A DNA stretch of 64,000 nt from Marchantia polymorpha subsp. ruderalis (Eukaryota; Streptophyta; Marchantiopsida; Marchantiales; Marchantiaceae). A model generated the notes under the pieces. The model was not told the origin of the DNA, searched no databases, and worked only from the letters and a program-made list of their open reading frames with translations. Positions 53,200-64,000 of this stretch are shown one piece after another. How positions within the stretch are numbered: position 1 is the first letter of the stretch; the number at the start of each line of letters is the position of its first letter. The position numbers were made by a program, and so were the translations under genes. The stretch lies in the NCBI GenBank assembly GCA_037833965.1, contig AP031352.1, forward strand, positions 14,364,501 through 14,428,500, in the 5' to 3' direction.

Positions 53200-54283
53200 A
53201 AGCAGTACTATCGTACGTGGACTGGCCTAAATGGGAGCACAGGTGACATCCTTCTTGGTCCTTATTTCGAGCTGTGCTCTGGCTCGGCTGTGAATCTGGA
53301 TAGCCGTGCTGGACCTATGAGTTACGAACGACACAAAATCCAGTACGAAGAGGCAGCGGTTCAGACTCTCAGAGTCTCAGAGCAGGTGCGCGGAGCCGCA
53401 GCTGCAGCTACGGGCCGCACCGAGCGAGGTGCAAAAAGCCTGAAAAAGGAAAGAAAAGAGCAAAATAGCTGGCGCGAGGGCAGGGGGCGAGACCCAGCCA
53501 TGGGCCTGCGTGGCTTGTCGTCGTCTCGTCTCGTCTCGTCTCTCGTTCTCTCTCTCTCTCGGAACCTGCTGGGAGTGTGTGTCTCGCTCGGGTCCGGACA
53601 TGCTGAGAGAGCGAGCGAAGGAGGGGGCCTGGGGGAGGGATTTGGGAAAGACACAGATCCTGCGCGCACTCGCGCGTCATGTATACCATGTCGGGACAGG
53701 ACAAGTCCAAGGGGCTAATGGGATCCGTCCCGGCGCGGTCATGCCGTGCAGACGAGTACTGTACCGTATGGCGAGTCAAACTCTATGTGGCTCTCCCTCG
53801 GCGACGGCTACCAAGTGGGCTCGGCTCGGCCCCGTCCCCACCTCGAGAAACGTGAATCACTCGTGGGGCTGCTGTACCGAAGTTGTTCCGAAGAAAGTAT
53901 CTCGTGACGCCCCCTTCGCTTTATTATGCACGAGTGACGCTCTGCCTGACGCTCCTCTTCACACTTTGCGCAATTCCCTTCCGCCCATGGCTCGACTCTC
54001 ACCCCCCCCCTCCTCCCGAACGCGGGCGAGTTTGGACGAAAGCACGAATCGAGGTCCGCAATCATGCCCGCGCTCGGCTCGCTCTTCAGCCTAACCCCAG
54101 CCGTATCGACTTATTTGTCAAAGAGATGACTTCGGACGTCAACCGCAAGGGCCTAAGCCAAACCTTGCCGATCCGATTTGTACCGAGGGCCATTCGGTTC
54201 GTCCAGGCTCTCGTTCTGAGAACCCGTCAGGCTCGTAAGAAGGTCGAACAAGTAGAGCTGGGAAGAAAGTTCGTTGAAGGGCT

Positions 54284-54312
54284 GCTGGCTGGCTGGCTGG
54301 CTGGCTGGCTGG
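54284..54312 (+). repeat. CTGG microsatellite
   Basis: About seven tandem CTGG/GGCT units in the GC-rich region upstream of the AAA+ ATPase gene. Confidence 0.9.
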
Positions 54313-55520
54313 GCCAGTCTGTCCTGGCGAGCGTCAACGTGCGCGCGCTGCGCCCAGAGGGGGGAGGAGGAGGGGAGGAGGAGGCGTTCATGTGAGTCCG
54401 GACCGGCTGAAAGCTACACGAATCCGTCCTCAGCTTTAAGAGCGGTCGGTCGTGCTGCTCATACCGACCGTATGTCTGGCATGTCACGGACCAGAACCTC
54501 TTGCGTCGCGGCGCTGCGAGCGACTGTAGCCAGCCGCAAACTGAAACTTTCGTCACCGATGACGAAACGGCATCGCTCTCCTCCTCCTCCTGCTCCTGCT
54601 CCTCGGCCAGGACAGTACCGCCAACAAGCCGAAGGCGGTACCTGTGCCGATCCTCATTTGGCTCAGATGAGATGGGCGGTGACGACATGTGCATTTGAAC
54701 TTCAGTTTCATCATCATTTGGCTGCCCGCCCCGCAGAATCTCCTCATTCCCACCTTCCTTCGGACACAGGCGTCGTAGCCCACTTATCCGCTCCCGTCCC
54801 CAATTATGTCGTCTCTGATCCGCCGGAAGGACCGACGAAAGAAGAGCGAAAGAAAGAATGAATGAATGAATTTCAATGGTAATGAATGACGAGCAGCAGC
54901 AGCAGCAGGAGGCCGCGCTCGCCAAACCCGATGCACCCCGAGCCGGAGACGAACGCGGTGAGAAAACGGTTTTTACGTTGACGTAGACCAGTGCCATACA
55001 GCGCTGCGTACAATCCACGTGTGACGGAGGGCGAAAGAGGAAAGCGAATCGGACGGCGGGGACGCGAAGATGCGCCGGTCCGATTGTGGGTCGACCGTCC
55101 CCGAAATATTCTTCGTCGGCCTGGGAGCCCGAACGAGAGTTCTGGTCTGGTCCGGTCCCGTCGCGTCTGGCGAGGCAAGACGTACGAAATGGGCATTACA
55201 GTAGACTCGGCCCCCAGGAGCAATTAATGATTGATCCCTTCGACAGAGAGCGGAATCTTGTGCTGCATCTGCAGATCCTTGCCATTGCCAGCGTCTGAAC
55301 TTGTCGAACCACCTACGAGAGCCACATCCTTCCTGAAGCGAGCCAGCGTTTCAAGACGAGGCGTCACGACTTCGTCACTCCAATTTTTCCGGAATCTCCC
55401 GCACTGCACTGACTCACTCTCCCCATCGCTGGGGTCGTCTTCGTCTGTCGTAGTCGCCGTCGTCGATCTGCGCGACTTAAGTAAAGAAAGCAAGCAGGCA
55501 AAGAAATCGGAAGGAAGGAA

Positions 55521-55541
55521 GAACCAACCAACCAACCAACC
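55521..55541 (+). repeat. AACC microsatellite
   Basis: Five AACC units preceded by GGAA repeats, in the putative leader of the AAA+ ATPase gene. Confidence 0.85.
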
Positions 55542-55766
55542 GCGGATCGGATTGACTCATTGCCCACGTACCCGTCGCCCTCTGGGCCTGCGGACTGGAG
55601 AGCGCTGGAGCTCCGTGCTCTTTTCGGGGTTTTGAATCAGGGTTCAGCTGAAAGAGGTCGTTGGGGCCCGGGGGCCAGATTGGCGGTTGACAGGTGGGTC
55701 CTGTGGTCGTCGTGCTGCTTCGACAATCTTCGGTAAGCACAGAGGAGGGCGACGAGAATTGGGTTC

Positions 55767-55782
55767 TAGGGTTTAGGGTTTA
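55767..55782 (+). promoter_or_regulatory. Telo-box upstream of the AAA+ ATPase gene
   Basis: Two overlapping TAGGGTTTA-type units (the AAACCCTA telo-box on the other strand) lie 374 bp before the ATG at 56156. In plants such interstitial telomere motifs mark promoters and leaders of ribosome-biogenesis and translation genes. That fits a pre-60S maturation ATPase. The motif is seen directly; its function is inferred. It is too short to be a telomere scar. Confidence 0.55.
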
Positions 55783-56155
55783 TGCTTCTCCGAGCTCATG
55801 CTGACGATGGCTGTGACAAACTCCTGAACCAAATGATCCTGCGCAGATCTACTTGGTAATTCGGAGTCTTTTCTGCTCTGCAGCTGGACTGGAAATGACA
55901 TGCTACGAGAACCCTCACTCGATGCTTCCTTGCCTGTCCCTCTGCGTCGCGCAGCGCAGGCCAGACACCGTCGAAACTCACTTCGAACTCTGCGTTGACG
56001 TTTTCCGCCGCAGTCATTCGCTAGCCTAGACGAGCTGGTGACTGATGATGCGTGCAGGATTATATGGTGCTTAATTCCTTTAACGGTGTGACGCGGTCTG
56101 TCACACGACAAGAAGTTGAGCCGATTGAGGCATACGGGTCATAATCCATTTTCAG

Positions 56156-59100
56156 ATGCCGAGCAACAAGAGGCGTTCCTCGACCGGAGGGCATTCGACT
56201 CCATCCAAGCCTCCCCTGCCTTTGGCTGCTCTTGCAGATGGCAGGTCCACACCACCACCGAGGACAAACTCGTCACCTCCGCAGACACCTGCGAGCGGCA
56301 GAATTGGGACGTTGGGAACTCCGAGGCGTGACGGTGAATTCTGCTCAGGTAGCTTCAATGCAACAGTTGTTGCCGTGGATGACAAGGATTCAAAGGGCAG
56401 GGCGGTGATATGGTTGTCAGAGCAGGCCATGCTGTCTACTTCAATCTCTACTGGAAGCCTCGTATATGTATGTATTTGCATATGCAGGCATTTTTCCCCA
56501 ATACTAAACCCCTCGGCGAACTGTAAATTCTTACAGTGTCTTCTGGATGTGAAGATGACTTTTGCGACCCGTAGATTGATAGATGCGGGCTCAATGAGTT
56601 TTTTCTACCAAATTTAAGGAGTTTAGAGAAGTATCATATTCGTCCGTTTACACATGGCGTGTTCTGCGTAGGTCAATGTTTTAGCTCCCATTGGCCACCC
56701 CGAGGCGATCTGTGGATCCTTGGAGTCAGTACGGGATGCTTCAGTCATGGAATGCGGACTGGAAGTGCCCCGTAATTCAACTTTTGGTGCGGCGATGGCT
56801 GTCTCTATCGCTTGGCCGTCTAAAAAGGTGCGAAACTCTCAATTCAGCTTTTCTTTTCTTTTCCTGTACGGTTAGCAGCACTCCAGGCATTGGCGAGATT
56901 TCCCGTCGTTTTCAACCAATGTATGCGGTTTTGTGGATTCAAAACTCAATAAGCAAACGAACGCGTTCTCCTATCAATCTCAAACTGCAAATGTTACAGT
57001 TTCGTTTCCTTTTAAAAACAGCCAAACGAGTGGTATCAGTTTGGCGTTCCCACTCCTTGATGGCGAGAAGTTTATATTACTGGTGGAAAGGCAAACTCTC
57101 GAACGTCATCTAAACGGCGAGTTTTATACATTTGCAGTTGGTCAAGAATGAGGTGAGGATATCGAGAGTCCTCTCGTATTCTCTGGGTTCTCCTGTCCCT
57201 GGTACAAGTCTTTCTCTAAATTTACTCAAGAGCCAACTTGCAAATGCGGATGCAACGCGAGCTATTATCGAAAGAGATGATCCTATCGGAGCATTGCCTG
57301 TAGTTGTTTATGAGTGCTCTGAGATATCTTTGCGGTGGTGTCCTGTACAACATTCACAACAAACGGAATTCATTCCCGTCCTCCGTAGGTTTCCATCATT
57401 TAGCAAGGAGGAGTTGGCAATGTCCTCACCATCTGTGAGCACTCCAAGGCGTCAAGGACATCAGGAATCAGACAAAGGCAGAGCAGTCTCGTCTTCCCCT
57501 GCAAGCCGGTCCCCCTTTTCAGGCAGCACAAAGTCGCCAGCGGGACGAGAATCTAACGAGAATACAATTGAACAGGAACAAAGTAACGATGCCCTTGTTC
57601 AGCAGCGTTGGGACTCCGTATGGGCTGCATTTGGAAAGGGAAAGGAGAATGTGAGAAGTCTTATGGAAGGCTTTGCTGCGCGCTGGCTTGCAGGCCGGTA
57701 TCTACTTCCAGGCAACGTTGTGCATGTTTCGTTGTGTGGGGCTGACTGCATGATGCTGGTCACGGAAACAAAACCCTTAGTTCAGTCGGATATTTCTACA
57801 GGAAAGATAACTTCTAGTCCTTACAATCATGAAATTCATGAGGACATAAAAGTCAGTGCTTTCTCACCAGAACCAGTTGCCTTGTATCGTATGAGTTTGA
57901 ATACAAGAGTTACTTTGCTCCCGCCAACAGTGAAGAAAGAGGAGTCTGTTGCAGAATCACAGCACGATGTGGTCACTTCTGCATGCTCAGAAACTGTCGA
58001 AGGAGACAAAGTACAAGGATCGAGTGCGGATGTGGGTAGAATTGAATATTCTTCCTTGGGCGGTTTGTCTGCACAAATCAAGAAGATAAGGGAACAAGTA
58101 GAATTATCGTTAATCTACCCTCACATACTTTCAAGGTAACAATATTTCCTCTTTTGGCTCGGTTGGGTTTGAGCTCAATGGTTGTTGCGAATCAAATTGG
58201 TGAGAACATCGCTCACAATTTTCGGAAGGTTTAGATGTTTCTGGAAATTATCATTTGACTTTCTATGACAGCTTTCTTGTTATCTCCTTATCGTGTACCT
58301 TGTCTGTGCACCACAGATACGGTTTGCAACCTGCAAGGGGAGTCCTTCTTTACGGACCACCTGGCACAGGAAAAAGTTCACTCGCGAGGGCAGCTGCTTG
58401 TGAAGCTGGTGTTAAGATGTTCGCAATAAATGGTCCAGAAATAATCAGTGAATTTTACGGCGAGAGTGAATCAGCGCTTAGGGCTGTTTTTTCCACAGCC
58501 ACAAAAGAAGGTCCATCAGTGGTAAGGTAGCCTCAGCTTGTTGATTGGATATGATTATTTTTCCGCTATCATTAGTTCATTTATTCAAGATCGTAACTTG
58601 GAAGACATTGTTGCTTTTGAATAAGCACACATACAAGGCATTCTCTTTGATTGGTTTGCACGTGTAGTGATCCATACAATTTCATGTTTGAAGGTGTTTA
58701 TTGATGAGCTCGATGCTATCGTTCCAGAGCGGAAGGAGGGAGGTGAAGAACTGGCACAGCGATTGGTGGCTGCTTTGCTGACTGTTATGGATGGTGGAGC
58801 AGAAGACAATCTTAAGGGGGTCTTGGTCATAGCTGCTACCAACCGCATTGATTCCATTGACCCAGCCTTACGACGACCTGGCAGATTTGACTTGGAGATT
58901 GAGATTGGTGAGTAAAGTTTTACTCTTGTCTTTTCAGTTGAGTCTGAATCACTTCTTACCGGTTTCGAGATTGTGAGGGTTTTCTAAAATATGTGATGGG
59001 TATGCAGGAGTACCATCTCCCTCTGATAGACTAGGGATATTACAGGTTCTTCTTCGAGACCTTCGTCATACTTTGAACGACTCCGATATCTCGGACTTGG

Positions 59101-61332
59101 CTGCTACAACTCATGGTTTTGTTGGTGCTGACCTTGCTGCACTATGTAATGAGGCTGCAATGTCCACACTGCGCCGGATTGTCCACCTCCGCCAATCGAG
59201 TCTCACAAAAGGAATCGGTCGTGGAGAGGAGTCATCGAACGTTGTTACACTAGATCTTCGCAACTTTCAAAAACAGCTCTCACTGGGTGAGATTGAGTTT
59301 TATTTCGTTATTCATTCGTAGTTGCTGGAAAGTGCTGGCGATTGATTGATACAATATACTTATGTTCTAAAACTAGATTTACCTTAAGAGCTGAGTAGTC
59401 ATAAAATAGCTTAAGTTGGATAGTGGTTTTGACATGATTTTTGTTGGTTCTCAGGTCAAGAGTCTTTGTCAGAGGTAACAGTTCACGACTTTCAAGTGGC
59501 AAAGACAAAGGTTAGACCCAGTGCAATGCGAGAGGTAAAATATCTAAACTGAATTTCATTTATCAGGGAGAAGTTTCCTTGCAAGTTTTTTATACTACTG
59601 GAAATGAAGAACATCTACTAAGAATTGATCAAGAGATCAAATTGCTCTTTATGTCGCAGATGTCCATCGTAGTTGTCAGTCTTTTTATTACATCAATATT
59701 CCCCATGGGTTTGGCTAAGTTGATGATAATATGCCTTATGACTCTGTTTGGGAAATCAGGTCGCTCTGGAAGTTCCAAAAGTGAAATGGAACGACATCGG
59801 GGGTCATGACGACGTCAAACAAAAATTGAAGGAGATAGTGGAGTGGCCGCAGAAACAAACTGCTGCAATTGCGCGCATGGGAGTGGACCCTCCCCATGGT
59901 GTACTTCTGCATGGACCTCCTGGCTGCAGTAAGACACTCATGGCAAGAGCAGTTGCTTCAGAAACTGGTCTCAATTTTATTGCTGTAAAAGGACCAGAAT
60001 TGTTTAGCAAATGGGTGGGTGAGTCAGAAAAAGCTGTGAAGAGTCTGTTCGCGAGAGCAAGAGCAGCTGCACCTTCGGTCGTCTTCTTTGATGAGATAGA
60101 CGGTCTTGCTGTGAAACGGGAAAGCTCACATGGCCAGGGAGTTTCTGTTGGAGACAGGGTCATGAGCCAGCTGCTCACAGAGATGGATGGTAAGCATTTC
60201 TACAATTGTGGTAGGTTCAATCTTGTGAGATCAATACGTCTCATATGCATAGTAGTCTATATTATGGAATAACTTATATATTATACAGATTGTTTTTTGT
60301 GTAGTGTGTAACATAGAGTAAATGTCAGTCTGTGCACGAGAAGTCTCAGTTTTTTTGTTATTGTCTTCCATCTAGTAGCAGCCTTCAGACGTGACACCTA
60401 GGCTTGAGCTGCTTCGGTCTCTTGCATGCTAAGCCCCTGAGGTTGATCATGTACTATGTTATTTGTAACATAGAGTAAACTATGCAATAGAGGGCAACAC
60501 AATTACAGCGCTACAAAATGTCAAGGATTTTGCAGTATCTGCATCGAGTTTGTGTGTCAGCTATTGTTGATATAAAATTGCTTTGTTTTGTCAATAGGGT
60601 TGGTTCCCATGAAAGGTATATCAGTGATTGCTGCGACCAATCGACTTGATATCATAGACAGTGCCCTTCTTCGACCTGGTAATGCCCTCATCCTGGCATG
60701 TTTTGAATTTTACTCGGTCAACGTTATTTGATTAAATTGATATATGTTCGTAATGAAAGAGCTATGTCTATGGAACATGGATGTCAAATTGGCTTACTGC
60801 ACTGCTTGCGTCCAATTTAACTCACTGTCAAACTTTTGGCCCAGTTGTTTACTGATGACTAACAGCCGGAGACGTGGTTCTTGTTTCAAATTACAGCAAC
60901 GTTTCAAGCTGGAATTGTAATACTATTAATAACCCTTTGTATGTTGTCCATGTAGGACGATTTGATCGCATCCTTTACGTTGGTCCACCTGATGAGGATG
61001 CGAGACGGCAGATATTTGGCATTCACCTAAGCAAAATGCCTTGTAGCCCTGATGTGTGCATCAGCTCTTTGGCAGCCATGACTTCGTCTTATACTGGCGC
61101 TGATATATCAGCTGTATGTCGGGAAGCTGCCATGATCGCCTTAGAGGTTATGCCCTTTCAACCTACTCGTTATCCGGTTATACAAGTCAGCTTCTTTGTA
61201 GTTTCTTTGGAGAAACGTATTAATGTATTGGTGGACATTTTGCAGGAGGACGTCAATGCCAGAGAGGTTAGAGTGTGTCACTTAGACACAGCCATAGCTC
61301 GAGTTAAACCAAGTAGCCTCGTAAGAAGTTAG
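56156..61332 (+). CDS. CIP111: Double AAA+ ATPase, CIP111 / Afg2-Drg1 / SPATA5 family
   Basis: Type II AAA+ ATPase. In yeast this family (Afg2/Drg1) strips shuttling factors from pre-60S particles; the Arabidopsis member is calmodulin-interacting protein 111. Exons: 56156-56467, 56672-56827, 57138-58135, 58317-58521, 58694-58907, 59008-59286, 59455-59534, 59760-60189, 60598-60678, 60956-61146, 61246-61332. Every junction is GT..AG and phase-consistent, giving 1010 aa, close to the Arabidopsis length. The start MPSNKRRSS matches the family start, and an AG acceptor lies directly before the ATG, suggesting a 5' UTR intron. The N-terminal half is a divergent substrate-binding region with a Ser/Pro-rich linker. 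D1: Walker A GPPGTGKS (502-509), Walker B VVFIDELD (557-563), sensor AATN, RRPGRFD. D2: Walker A GPPGCSKT (800-807), Walker [18 protein letters not shown]. The CSKT form of the second P-loop is typical of the Afg2/SPATA5 group rather than CDC48. The ending SSL-VRS is uncertain: a consensus donor at 61321 could splice to 61427 and give another tail. AATAAA at 61353-61358 may be a poly(A) signal. Confidence 0.95.
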
Positions 61333-64000
61333 GTGATGAATATTTGACCACAAATAAATACATTCGCAGTTTCATGCCAATTGTAAAAGAGTCTTACAAT
61401 TTTCTCTAGTAAGAGCTTCTGATCAGTACCAACAGGTGTTTCTTGGATTGTTTTTTGTACATAAGGAGAGGTTGTCAGAAGTCAAACGTGAAGCTTAGAC
61501 TGATAGGAGTGTATCCCTTTTCACCTTTATATTAGCCTTAAAATTGACTTTTTACATCTCTCGAAAAGCTCACCAGTCCAAGATGTCCATTTGATTGTGA
61601 ACCCCACTCAAGGGAAGTACAGCTTTGTATGAACTACCTCGTACCACTCATCGTCAATACATGTACTATATTGAAATACTGGCACGAAAGTATCTACTGG
61701 CAAAAGATCATCTCGAGTGTTGTGTACCACGGAATTTATTATGGAGATTCCAAATATAAAGAAGTCGCTGAAATTTCTTTACAGTTGGAATCTTTGTAAT
61801 ATGTCATTGTAGTAGTAGCACGTTGGCAAGGTTGCAGTTGCTGATGTTTCTTATCATACTGTACAGAGACAATCATCCATCCTGCTGGAATGCATCAACT
61901 TGCTGGTGCGTCAGTAGTTATCTCTTGCGATCGTAGTGCAAACATATGACTGGCACAACCCTTGTAGTTTTATGCCACCATTGCGTAGACACATTGCTAC
62001 GTTCAATAGTACAAGTTTACAGCCGTTATTTTCCAGAGGAGACTCTGACAAAACGATTGGCTTTTGTCGTCCTTAGGAATCTTTTTCTAGCAAGTCTTTA
62101 GCTCGAAAGAAGCCCTTGCAGCAGAGTGGCGGGTTTATGCAGCATGAGCGTTTGACCAGCAAAACTGAGTTTGGGTGAACGATGGCGGTGCAGATTCGGT
62201 CGAAGCCAATAACTGCATATGAGTCATTTTATTCCCGATTTAGTGGTAGATCTTGGTCCTAGCCATAAGTTTTCATATGACATGTACGAATCGGATATAC
62301 TTTTCGCGATCAACCTTTCCCGCCTGGTCGTTTGGTTATGATGCTGCATATTCATCGTCAGTGGAGAATCACTAGTCCTTGTCTGTCCACATGTATGACC
62401 TAGCCCGAGTACGAAATCGACTCCGTACCTTGCAGCATTGGACTGTAGTTGTGTCTTTGTTACTGTTGTGGAGCTGGTTGGCCGGTTTTAACAAGTCGGT
62501 GAGGTGAATGAAAAGAAGGTGCAGGGTACCGTCATACGTGATGTGACACACAAGCAATTTCTGGCCACGTGCTTCATTCAAAACTTGAATCCGTAGTCAA
62601 TGTTGTGCTCAGTTGCTGCCATTATGCACACAGGCACCCATGGCTTTTACATACTGTACGTCGTGGGTCAATGCTTTAACTTTGGCAAATGTACCATTTG
62701 CAACGGTGAACAGCCAGCGATGAAATTCAACAGACTAGGAGGCTTTCATTCACCTACTGTACTCAATACTCGCAGCCATGCCCCAAACGAATTCTGATTT
62801 ATTGTGTCAGTCGCTCCCGTTCGCACCACTCGCTCACACTAAAGTATGCAGTATCCTTAGTAAGTGCTCATTGTTAAGAAATTACTTCGGAGATCATATT
62901 CGGCAGGTGCTTACATGCTGTTGGCATTAGCCTTTGCCTTCCCAGCTCGTCCACCGCCGTGGAGCATTGGCATTTGTCTATCACGGTATGGAGGATGGTC
63001 AGGACTGTACAGACAGGACTGTGTGAATTTCAGGTGGGATGTCTCAACTGCTCTTTTTGACCGTCCGAGCTTCTCCCTTCTCCCTTCAATCTTCGAAAGA
63101 CTACCGGCATTTTGGCTAATATACACGACGCACGAAGGCCGTACGCACGTACCGCTGCAAAGATCAGTTGTTGGCCATCGTTTCATTCGCATTAGTCACG
63201 GGTTCTTTTCGTGGGCTTCGTTGGTTAGGAATAGTCACGGGTTCTTTACCTGATTTTGTGCGCGGCCATCGGTGATCTCCGAAGAGTGCTCTGTGGAGCC
63301 TCTGTAGATCCAGAAATTGTTGTCGTCATGGAGCTGTCACCGGATCGGGATCCTCCTTGTGAATTGACATGGCTATCCATTATGGTGCCCACCTAACATA
63401 CGCCTACTTCGCAAGTACCTCGGAGACACATGGCCGAACCAGCCGGTCGCGGAGAGATGATGAAGTTCGTTGGCATGTGAAAGCTTCAGTTGGCCTGGGC
63501 TGCCCCCGGATCATAAGAGCACTCCATCCCATTCGAGCAGAGATGATGATGATGATGGCAGTGGGTGGCGTTCGACGGAGCATGGAAATATGTTTATCCC
63601 CCGCCGCTGTCTTTTCTCAGGACGGAGCAAGTCAAGCAAAATCTGAGTCTATGAGTACGATCTCTCGTGGAGCATTTTTTTCTGCAATGGAAGAGCACAA
63701 GAGCATTCTAAGGTCGGTCAGAAACGTATCAAGCGAGGGGATCATCGTGCGGTATGGACCGGGGTGGTCCTCCTTGAACGGACCAATGCCCTCCAGAGCA
63801 GTCAGTCAGTGCACACCCGAGTTTCCTCTGGACGGAGTCTTGATAAGCCTGTTAGAGAGAGAGAGAGAGAGAGAGAGAGGATCGCCCGCCCCGGCCCTCG
63901 TCCTTGCGCACCATCGTCCTGACATGTCATGGAGCCATGGATGGCCTCGTGGAAAGCGAGCCGGTCGTCACTGGCCTGACCATTGTCCGAATCTGAGGAC
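61333..64000. other. 3' flank of the AAA+ ATPase gene and unassigned sequence
   Basis: No protein family was recognised. The 3' UTR probably extends into the first few hundred bases, or an extra terminal exon starts at 61427. A GA microsatellite lies at 63854-63880. The right end is GC-rich and may be the leader of a gene outside the window. Confidence 0.35.
63854..63880 (+). repeat. GA microsatellite
   Basis: About thirteen GA units near the right end. GA/CT tracts are common in plant promoters and leaders. Confidence 0.9.

Larger units (their letters stand above)
53200..56155 (+). promoter_or_regulatory. GC-rich upstream/leader region of the AAA+ ATPase gene
   Basis: GC-rich, low-complexity sequence runs up to the ATG: CTCG/TCTC runs near 53,520-53,570, a CTGG tract at 54,284-54,312, CAG at 54,893-54,907 and AACC repeats at 55,521-55,541. 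Long open frames occur on both strands, including one of 263 codons on the - strand (54,227-55,018). Their products are homopolymer-rich and resemble no family I know. The likely role is promoter plus a long 5' UTR, with the leader spliced to the acceptor at 56155. The transcription start cannot be placed by reading. Confidence 0.4.

Noticed and set aside
56879-57137. An extra coding exon between the second and third exons of the AAA+ gene
   Set aside because: Joining 56827 to 57138 gives SKK then LVKNEVRIS, which lines up with the family without a gap. The open stretch also has no good donor before its stop.
1-64000. CRISPR array, tRNA or rRNA genes
   Set aside because: No regularly spaced direct repeats were seen, and no convincing cloverleaf or rRNA core sequence was found by eye; a tRNA scan would be decisive.

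Overview
This is a nuclear window from a land plant. It holds two well-supported, intron-rich protein genes, both on the + strand in the right-hand third. The plant assignment rests on a TGA-type bZIP factor with a C-terminal DOG1-type domain (a plant-specific combination), consensus GT..AG introns of roughly 110-380 bp that keep frame exactly, telo-box sequence upstream of a housekeeping gene, and CT-, CAG- and CTGG-rich leader sequence. The GC-rich gene neighbourhoods, long CT-rich leaders and divergence from seed-plant proteins suggest a bryophyte, perhaps a liverwort such as Marchantia. That last step is inference.

Layout. 1-8,560: moderate-to-high GC with much simple sequence (poly-C, G-runs, CCTAA tract, GGCA/CTCG repeats), no recognisable gene, and a weak transposase-like relic at 7.6-8.0 kb on the - strand. 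8,560-37,900: four very AT-rich, nearly ORF-free blocks (about 8.56-13.0, 15.2-17.7, 26.0-27.6 and 30.5-37.9 kb) alternate with segments of ordinary GC. One of these ordinary segments carries a strongly palindromic repeat with three copies of one arm (13.85-15.2 kb); block four carries a decayed copia-like RNase H stretch. 37,900-45,130: ordinary GC, no recognised coding sequence, a near-perfect 29-bp-arm hairpin at 42,359-42,421, then a CpG- and CT-rich leader. About 45,133-49,071: TGA-type bZIP gene. 49,072-53,200: no recognised gene. 53,200-56,155: GC-rich promoter/leader with a telo-box. 56,156-61,332: a double-AAA+ ATPase of the CIP111/Afg2(Drg1)/SPATA5 family. 61,333-64,000: no recognised gene.

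The two genes are not an obvious pathway pair. The TGA factor is a DNA-binding regulator of as-1-like TGACG elements; the AAA+ protein belongs to a family tied to 60S ribosome maturation and, in plants, calmodulin binding. All assignments come from reading translated exons and splice phases by eye; no database search was run. Exons were joined by requiring GT..AG borders, phase agreement and protein continuity. The N-terminal exons of the TGA gene and the last exon of the AAA+ gene are the least certain parts.
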